From NCBI GenBank assembly GCA_035934535.1, contig DASYXS010000017.1, positions 1 to 43,568 on the forward strand: a DNA stretch of 43,568 nucleotides. The letters run 5' to 3'. Below are positions 38,043 to 43,568 of the stretch, piece after piece. This stretch comes from DASSJF01 sp035934535. Lineage in GTDB: Bacteria > Sysuimicrobiota > Sysuimicrobiia > Sysuimicrobiales > Segetimicrobiaceae. Made by a program: the position numbers and the translations under genes. The notes under the pieces were generated by a model. That model saw only the letters and a program-made list of their open reading frames with translations, was not told the origin of the DNA and did not search any database. Position 1 is the first letter of the stretch; every line of letters begins with the position of its first letter.

Positions 38043-39455
38043 CTACGGCGCGGCGCTGCTCCGCACGCGGCGCATGGGACTCGGGCCCCACCGGAGGCCG
38101 CGCACGACGCCCGCGCGGTCGACCTGAAACACCACGGCTTCGCCGACGTTGCCTGTCCCGGGACCGGCGACGATCTCGAAGCGCCCCGGACCCCGCGGTT
38201 CCAGTTCGCTCGCGTCGCGGAGCGGACGGTCGCTGTCCGGATGACACGCCACGAGGCGGTCGCCGATCACCGCCAGATCGAGCTCCAGCCACCTGGCCGC
38301 GTACCGCCCCGCGTACCGCCGCAGCGCCGCGCGGCCGGACGGCCGGCCCGGGCGCCGCTCCATCCGCGTCAGGCACTCGTACATCGTTTCGAACACGCCG
38401 AGCAGCAGCGGCTTTGCCTGCGGCTCGATCACGTTGGTGAGCACCGCCACGCCGATCCGCCGGGCCGTGTCCATTCCGATCGCGGTCGAGAAGCCTTGAA
38501 AGCCCCCACCGTGGCCGACGACGGACCCGCGGTCCAGCGGCCAGATGGCGAACCCGAGGCCGTAGTGCCCGTCGTCCGCCCGCAGCCACTGCGGCCGCTG
38601 CATCTCGCGTTTGCTGAGGTCGTTCAGCAGCCGCCCGCTGCCGGGAAACTGCGCCGACATGAACGCGCACAGGTCCGCCGCGGTCGACACGAGTCCGGCG
38701 GCGGGGCGGAACGCGTTGGTGTCCGGGTTGCCGAAGATCTCACGCGGCCCGCCGGGCCGGTCTCTCCCGTAGCCGACCGCCAGCGTCTTGACCACGCCCG
38801 GCGTGATGGCGAACCCGGTGTGCCGCAGGCGCAGCGGGGCGGTGATGTTCGCGCGGACGTACTCTTCGTAGGGCTGTCCGGAGGCGGCCGCGACGACCTG
38901 CCCCAGCAGCGCGTAGCCGACGTTCGAGTACTTCCATCGTTCCAGCGGCGGGAGGACGGCGATGCCGTTCGCGGCGCGCGCCTTCAATTGCTCGAGCGTC
39001 GGAAACCGGTCGGTGACCCAGTGCGGCGTGCCGTCGCGCTCCACGCCCGCGGTGTGGGAAAGCAACTGCCGAACCGTGATGGATCCGGCCGTTCCGCTCC
39101 GCGCACGGATCCACGGAACGTACCGCTCCACGCGTTCGTCGAGCCGGACGGCGTTCCGTTCGACGAGCTGCATTACCGCGGTGGCGGTGAAGACCTTCGA
39201 GATGGAGGCAATCCGGTAGCCCGTGGCGTCGGTCGCGCGCCGACGGGCCGTCTCGTCCGCGTAGCCGTAGCCTCGGCTGAAGACCACGGCGTCACCGTGG
39301 ACCACCCCGATGCTCAGCGCCGGAATCCGCTGCTTCGCGCGCTGATACGCCAACCATCCGTCGACGACCGCGATCGCGTCCGCGAGCCACCCGTCGGAGC
39401 GGCGGGGGGCAGCCGGTGCGGGTCGAGCACGCCGGGGAGCGGCACGTCCGGACAT
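38043..39455 (-). CDS. Serine hydrolase of the beta-lactamase/PBP4* family
   Basis: About 470 residues. The three active-site motifs of the class C beta-lactamase-like clan are present: S-I-S-K at about residues 84-87, Y-S-N at about 176-178 and the HGGG motif (VVGHGGGFQGF). Members are esterases, D-amino-acid peptidases or penicillin-binding-like enzymes. A 100-residue C-terminal beta-rich extension follows. No signal peptide is visible. The start is unclear: ATG 39455 is used here, but a TTG at 39485 sits directly after GGAGGGG. It is the last gene of a three-gene insertion between ftsY and ylxM. Confidence 0.78.
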   Translation of the reverse strand: MSGRAAPRRARPAPAAPRRSDGWLADAIAVVDGWLAYQRAKQRIPALSIGVVHGDAVVFSRGYGYADETARRRATDATGYRIASISKVFTATAVMQLVERNAVRLDERVERYVPWIRARSGTAGSITVRQLLSHTAGVERDGTPHWVTDRFPTLEQLKARAANGIAVLPPLERWKYSNVGYALLGQVVAAASGQPYEEYVRANITAPLRLRHTGFAITPGVVKTLAVGYGRDRPGGPREIFGNPDTNAFRPAAGLVSTAADLCAFMSAQFPGSGRLLNDLSKREMQRPQWLRADDGHYGLGFAIWPLDRGSVVGHGGGFQGFSTAIGMDTARRIGVAVLTNVIEPQAKPLLLGVFETMYECLTRMERRPGRPSGRAALRRYAGRYAARWLELDLAVIGDRLVACHPDSDRPLRDASELEPRGPGRFEIVAGPGTGNVGEAVVFQVDRAGVVRGLRWGPSPMRRVRSSAAP

Positions 39456-39509
39456 CAACCGGAGTTTACACTTCCGTCCGCTCAACCCCTCCGAACGGCC
39501 TGCCGGCGG

Positions 39510-39881
39510 TTACAACCGGAATCCTACGTAGATCAAATAGGCGGCCAGGGCAACGCCGAACAACGCGGCGAGCACGCCGGCGAAATCGATGAGGAAGCCG
39601 GCCGCGGCGAATTGGCCGGCGTCTAGCTGCCGCCGCGTCTGGCGGTAGCGAAACAGCCCCATCAACATCAGCGCCACGCCGGCCACGATGGCGGCCGTGC
39701 CGAACCAGACCGACACGCCCGAGGTCGGGACCGGGCGCCCCGCCGCCTCGGTCAATTGGCGGATGGCAATCGCGAAGCGGCCGATCGCAAACCCGAACAC
39801 GGCCACGGCGAGCCCGGTGCGCAGCCACGCGAGAAACGTGCGCTCATTCGCAAGATGGTCGGTGACCCGGTTGGGGTTCAC
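39510..39881 (-). CDS. YidH/DUF202 membrane protein
   Basis: 123 residues. VTDHLANERTFLAWLRTGLA is the DUF202 signature, followed by three membrane helices (residues about 22-40, 58-77 and 96-118). The function of the family is unknown; it is common in small membrane-stress loci. The start overlaps the DUF302 stop (ATGA). Confidence 0.85.
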   Translation of the reverse strand: MNPNRVTDHLANERTFLAWLRTGLAVAVFGFAIGRFAIAIRQLTEAAGRPVPTSGVSVWFGTAAIVAGVALMLMGLFRYRQTRRQLDAGQFAAAGFLIDFAGVLAALFGVALAAYLIYVGFRL

Positions 39882-40276
39882 GACTCCGCGGCCTGTTTCA
39901 GAAGTGAGCCGGCTCGGGCGATGTTCTTAATGAGTTCCTCCGGCACATCGTGCCGCTCACGGAGGTACTCCGGAGTGTTGTAGGAGAGCCAGACGGCGCC
40001 GGCGGCGTCTTCCCAGACCAGCGCCTTGAGCGGCAGATCGATGGCCAGGGTCGGCGCGGCCGCCATCAAGGGCGTGCCGGCCTTGGGGCTGCCGAAGATG
40101 AGCACCTGGGTGGGGCGCATCGTCAATCCTACCTTCTCCGCCTCCCCGCTGTGATCGATCCGGCCGAAGATCTTGAGGCCGTGCGCGCGCAGCGACGATT
40201 CCAACCGCTCAAGTGTGTCCGGCGCTGAGTGCCGGCTGCGAAGGTGAACCATCCCGGCGCCCGGCATCGCGTCCAT
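39878..40276 (-). CDS. DUF302 domain protein
   Basis: 132 residues. TLERLESSLRAHGLKIFGRIDHSGEA, then PTQVLIFGSPKAGTPLMAAAP, IDLPLKALVWEDAAGAVWLSYN and YLRERH are the DUF302 fold (TT1751-like). Its role is unknown, and similar proteins are common in thermophiles and soil bacteria. The ATG at 40276 follows GGGGAGGGACGCGT. It lies 22 nt downstream of ftsY, so it may be read as part of that operon. Confidence 0.88.
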   Translation of the reverse strand: MDAMPGAGMVHLRSRHSAPDTLERLESSLRAHGLKIFGRIDHSGEAEKVGLTMRPTQVLIFGSPKAGTPLMAAAPTLAIDLPLKALVWEDAAGAVWLSYNTPEYLRERHDVPEELIKNIARAGSLLKQAAES

Positions 40277-40297
40277 ACGCGTCCCTCCCCTCGCGCC

Positions 40298-41224
40298 TTA
40301 TGATGCCAGCAGGGCCTCGACGAACGCCTTCGGATCGAACGGCTGCAGGTCGTCCATCCCTTCGCCGAACCCGACGAGCCGCACCGGCAGCTTGAGCTCG
40401 TCGGCGATCGCGACGGCGATGCCGCCGCGCGCGGTCCCGTCGAGCTTGGTCAGCACGACCCCGGTCACCGGAAGCGCCGCGGCAAACTGCCGGGCCTGCG
40501 CGATCCCGTTCTGCCCGGTGGTCGCGTCCAGCACGAGGAGCGACTCGATCGGGGCGTCGGGCAGCTCGCGCCGCAGCACGCGGTCGAGCTTCTTGAGCTC
40601 CTCGAGGAGGTTGGTCTTCGTGTGGAGGCGGCCCGCCGTGTCGACGATCAGGACGTCGGCGTGGCGGGCGCGCGCGGCCTGCGCGGCGTCGTACACGACG
40701 GCGGCCGGGTCGGAGCCCTCCGCGTGCCGCACGAGCTCCACCCCGGCGCGGTCGGTCCACACCGCCAGCTGGTCGATCGCCGCGGCCCGGAACGTGTCCG
40801 CGGCGGCGACGATCACGCGGCGGCCGTCGGCGCGGAGGCGGTGGGCGAGCTTGCCGATCGTTGTCGTTTTGCCGGCGCCGTTGACCCCGAGCACGACGAT
40901 GCCGGCCGGCCGCGGCTCGAGGCGGAGGGGCGCGGGATCGCCGAGGGAGGCGAGCACGACCTCGGCGAGCGCCTGCCGCAGGCCCTCGGGCGTCCGCGCC
41001 GCGGCGCCCAATTCGCCGGAGCGCGCGCGGCTTCGCAGGCGCGCGATAACTGTCTCGGTCGCGTGGACGCCGAGGTCCGCGGCGAGCAGCGCCTCCTCCA
41101 GGTCATCGTAGAACGACTCGTCGATCTCGCGCCCGAGCAGACCGTCGAGCTGCGCGGCGAGGGCCTGGCGCGTCTTCGCCAGGCCCTCGCGGAACCGGCC
41201 GAACCATCCGCTCCCTGCCATCAT
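40298..41224 (-). CDS. ftsY: Signal recognition particle receptor FtsY
   Basis: 308 residues, the short form with almost no acidic A domain. The N domain begins GWFGRFREGLAKTRQALAAQ. G1 is GVNGAGKTTTIGKLAHRL, and DTAGRLHTKTNLLEELKKL and TKLDGTARGGIAVAI are G3 and G4. FtsY docks SRP-ribosome complexes at the membrane. Two ATG codons (41224, 41221) are in tandem. It follows smc by 43 nt, the classical Bacillota order. Confidence 0.95.
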   Translation of the reverse strand: MMAGSGWFGRFREGLAKTRQALAAQLDGLLGREIDESFYDDLEEALLAADLGVHATETVIARLRSRARSGELGAAARTPEGLRQALAEVVLASLGDPAPLRLEPRPAGIVVLGVNGAGKTTTIGKLAHRLRADGRRVIVAAADTFRAAAIDQLAVWTDRAGVELVRHAEGSDPAAVVYDAAQAARARHADVLIVDTAGRLHTKTNLLEELKKLDRVLRRELPDAPIESLLVLDATTGQNGIAQARQFAAALPVTGVVLTKLDGTARGGIAVAIADELKLPVRLVGFGEGMDDLQPFDPKAFVEALLAS

Positions 41225-41267
41225 CGCTGCGTCCCCGCGGCCGCGGTCCCCGTCGAGCCGGCCGCGC

Positions 41268-43568
41268 TCAACCGACCGGCTGCTGCTCGACCTGGAGGTC
41301 CTCTCCTGTCGGCGCAGGCCCTCCGGCCGCCTCCGCGGCCTCCTGGAGGCGGACCGACACGATGTGTGAGACCCCGGGTTCCTCCATCGTCACGCCGAAC
41401 AGCACGTCGCACGACTCCATGGTCGCCTTGTTGTGCGTGATGATAATGATCTGCGTCTGCTCGGCGAGCTCCCGCAGCACCTGGGCCACCTTGCGCGTAT
41501 TCGCCTCGTCGAGCGCCGCTTCCACCTCGTCGAAGACGCAGAACGGGCTCGGCCGCACGCGCAGCATCGCGAAGATCAACGCGAGCGACACCATGACGCG
41601 CTCGCCGCCGCTCAGGGCGCTCAGGCTCCGAAGATTCTTCCCCGGCGGCTGCACGACGATGTCGATGCCGGGTTCGTCGCTGCCGTCCACCGTCACAAGA
41701 TCCAGCCCGGCACGGCCGCCGCCGAAGAGCCGCACGAAAAGGGCGCTGAACTCCTCGTTGACGGCGCGGTAGGTCTCCTCGAACCGCGCGCGGATCACCG
41801 TCTCGAGATCGGCGATCAAACCGCGCAGGGCCTCGAGGGCGCTCGTCACGTCGTCGTACTGCCGGCGCAGCGCGTCCGCACGGGCCACCGCGGCGCGGTG
41901 CTCCTCGATCGCGATCAGATTGACCGGTCCGAGCGACGCGATGAGGCCGCGCAGCGCCTCGATGCGGCCGAGGGTCTCGTCGCGCTCGATCGATTCCGGC
42001 GCTTCGGAGGCGGCGCGGTCGAACGGCAGGCCGAACTCTTCCTCGATGCGCCGGCGCGCGCTGCCCATCTCCGCGTCCACCTGGGCCTGCCGGAGCTCGA
42101 CGCGGTGCACGTCTTCCGCGAGCGCCTCGGCGCGGCCGGCCGCGTCCGCGTGCTGCTGTTCCACCTCGGCCCGGCGTCCCGCGACGGCGGCGCGCTCCTC
42201 GTCGAGAGCCGCGAGTGACGCCTCGAGGCGACGGCCCTCCCCGGTCAGCGCGGCGCACCGCTCCCGCGCGGCCGCCTCCTCCGCGCCGAGGGCCGCGGCG
42301 TCCGCGTCCAAGCCGGTCCCTTCCAGCTCGATCGCGCGGCGCCGTTCGTCCGCCGCGGCAAGACCCCGCTCGAGCTCGGCGACGCGGGTCCGCAGGCCGG
42401 CGCGGCGCCCGTCCAGCTCGGTAATGGCAACGCGCGCTTCCGTGAGCGCCTCCCGGGCGGCCCGGGCGGCGAGCGCCTGGTCACGCAGCCGGGTCGAAAG
42501 ACCTTCGGTCTCGCCCTCCAGCCCGGCGATCCGCTGCTCGAGCGCGGCGGCCTCCGCGGCGAGCCGGTCCCGGGCCCGCTCGTGTTCGCGCACCGCGTCC
42601 TCCGCCGCGCGCGCTTCCGCGGCCAGCGCGGCGAGCTCGTCATCGATGCGCGCGCGTTCGGCGTCGAGCAGCACGAGACGCCGGTCGGCGTCGCTTCGTC
42701 GGTCGCTCTCCTCGGTGATGCCCGCGTCCGCGGCCACGACCGCCGCGTCCATCTCCCGGAGCCGCGCCATCGCGGCGTCGACCCTCGCGGCGCAGTCGCG
42801 CGCCGCCGCCTCCAACCGGTCGAGCGCGGCGCGCGAGGCGGCGATTTCCTCGGCCCGTCCGACCGTCCCGGTCTGGCCCGGCGCGCGGCGGCCGGTGGTC
42901 ACAACGCCGAGCGCCGACACCGCGTCGCCGGCGAGCGTGACGACCCGGCCTTCGAAGCCGGCGGCGCGGATGCGCACGGCCGCCTCGAGGTCGCGCGCGA
43001 ACACGGCGTCGCCCAAGAGGCCGCGGACCGCGGCGGCGTGCTCTTCCTCGACCTCGATGTGGTCGAGGACCCGGCCGGCGAACCCGGGGTCTGCGGCGGC
43101 CTGCTCGGGAAGCGCCGGCGCCGGCAGCGGCCGGACGAGCGCGAGGGGCAGAAAGGCGATCTCACCGGCCTCCCCGCCAAGGGCCTGCCGCAATGCGTGC
43201 GCGTCCTCGATCGTCCCGACGATCAGCGCCGAGGCGGCCGCGCCGAGCGCGGCCTCGACGGCCGGACGGATCTCCCGCCGCGCCCGTATCACCTCGGCCA
43301 CGACGGCCCGCAGCGCCGGAAAGCGCTCCGGCTCGCGCCGGCGGGCGAGGAGCAGATCACGGGCGCCGGCGTCGTAGCCGCGGAACTGCGCGTGCGCCTC
43401 CTCGAGAAACGCGAGGCGCGCCCGGAGCGTTTCGCGCTCCATCTCCACCCGGCGGCCCTCGGCCAGCAGTTGGTCGCGGTGCGCCTCGCCATGCTCGTGC
43501 TCGTCGCGCAGCGCCCGAAGCGCGCTGCGGCGGGCGTCGAGCGCGGCCGTGATGTGGGCCAGTTCGGC
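41268..43568 (-). CDS. smc: Chromosome segregation ATPase SMC, C-terminal part (5' end outside window)
   Basis: 766 codons are in the window, and the gene runs off its right edge, so the ATP-binding head's N-terminal half is missing here. Visible parts are the end of the first coiled coil, the hinge domain (ALIVGTIEDAHALRQALGG with RVVTLAGDAVSALGVVTTG), a long Ala/Arg/Glu-rich second coiled coil, and the C-terminal head. The head carries the signature LSGGERVMVSLALIFAMLR, Walker B SPFCVFDEVEAALDEAN and the D/H-loop IIIITHNKATMESCD. SMC with ScpAB condenses and separates chromosomes. The open frame continues to the last base. Confidence 0.95.
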   Translation of the reverse strand, partial: AELAHITAALDARRSALRALRDEHEHGEAHRDQLLAEGRRVEMERETLRARLAFLEEAHAQFRGYDAGARDLLLARRREPERFPALRAVVAEVIRARREIRPAVEAALGAAASALIVGTIEDAHALRQALGGEAGEIAFLPLALVRPLPAPALPEQAAADPGFAGRVLDHIEVEEEHAAAVRGLLGDAVFARDLEAAVRIRAAGFEGRVVTLAGDAVSALGVVTTGRRAPGQTGTVGRAEEIAASRAALDRLEAAARDCAARVDAAMARLREMDAAVVAADAGITEESDRRSDADRRLVLLDAERARIDDELAALAAEARAAEDAVREHERARDRLAAEAAALEQRIAGLEGETEGLSTRLRDQALAARAAREALTEARVAITELDGRRAGLRTRVAELERGLAAADERRRAIELEGTGLDADAAALGAEEAAARERCAALTGEGRRLEASLAALDEERAAVAGRRAEVEQQHADAAGRAEALAEDVHRVELRQAQVDAEMGSARRRIEEEFGLPFDRAASEAPESIERDETLGRIEALRGLIASLGPVNLIAIEEHRAAVARADALRRQYDDVTSALEALRGLIADLETVIRARFEETYRAVNEEFSALFVRLFGGGRAGLDLVTVDGSDEPGIDIVVQPPGKNLRSLSALSGGERVMVSLALIFAMLRVRPSPFCVFDEVEAALDEANTRKVAQVLRELAEQTQIIIITHNKATMESCDVLFGVTMEEPGVSHIVSVRLQEAAEAAGGPAPTGEDLQVEQQPVG

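Noticed and set aside
1..43568. CRISPR arrays, insertion sequences, tRNA or rRNA genes
   Set aside because: No regularly spaced repeats, transposase motifs, T-loop strings (GGTTCGAAT-like) or rRNA signatures were found by reading both strands. A tRNAscan-SE and ISfinder run would be decisive.

Overview
The window is a GC-rich (about 70% by eye) bacterial chromosome segment, with most genes on the minus strand. Read right to left, the minus strand gives smc-ftsY, ylxM-ffh-rpsP-khpA-ylqD-rimM-trmD-rplS-lepB-rnhB-yraN, comM-comF-dprA-topA-hslV-hslU, then rpsB-tsf-pyrH-frr-uppS-cdsA-dxr-rseP-ispG. This is the macro-synteny known from Bacillota and related deep-branching Terrabacteria. YlqD and YlxM homologues point the same way. 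The high GC, the archaeal-type S-adenosylmethionine synthetase and several gene-level oddities suggest an uncultured high-GC relative of that group (a candidate-phylum lineage such as CSP1-3/Sysuimicrobiota is a guess), not a classical Bacillus or Clostridium.

Layout. 0.1-2.4 kb: a zinc-ribbon protein, a SAM methyltransferase and a beta-propeller lipoprotein candidate. 2.4-3.6 kb: archaeal-type methionine adenosyltransferase. 3.8-11.9 kb: one tightly overlapped cluster for ribosome and translation factors (rpsB, tsf, frr), UMP kinase, isoprenoid/undecaprenyl and phospholipid synthesis (ispG, dxr, uppS, cdsA) and a site-2 protease, with a small PASTA-like gene wedged between frr and uppS. 12.2-12.8 kb: a flavin-barrel protein on the plus strand. 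12.9-20.7 kb: the HslUV protease, topoisomerase I and a DNA-transformation trio (dprA, comF, comM). 20.7-30.7 kb: an accessory region with a frameshifted VWA membrane protein, an SRPBCC protein, a small unexplained ORF, a LeuA-like enzyme, a metal-ligand-poor M24 protein, a DinB protein, a decayed RHH/PIN toxin-antitoxin module, and an orphan Dpp-type ABC importer without ATPases. 30.8-38.0 kb: the ribosome-maturation, SRP and signal-peptidase operon. 38.0-40.3 kb: an inserted three-gene set (serine hydrolase, YidH-like, DUF302). 40.3 kb to the end: ftsY and the C-terminal part of smc.

The core genes link translation, membrane targeting (Ffh/FtsY/LepB) and envelope precursor synthesis. Many are joined by ATGA, GTGA or TGATG overlaps, so translation is probably coupled. 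Promoters visible by eye include a perfect -35 before topA, and TGC-TATAMT extended -10 elements before rpsB, rplS and ylxM. No rRNA, tRNA, CRISPR array or insertion sequence was recognised. No clearly new multi-gene system was seen. The most interesting local signals are the dyad-rich control region of the competence genes, the toxin-antitoxin remnant that keeps a perfect operator, the PASTA-like gene in the frr-uppS cluster, and the small ORF/RNA-like element near 22.5 kb.
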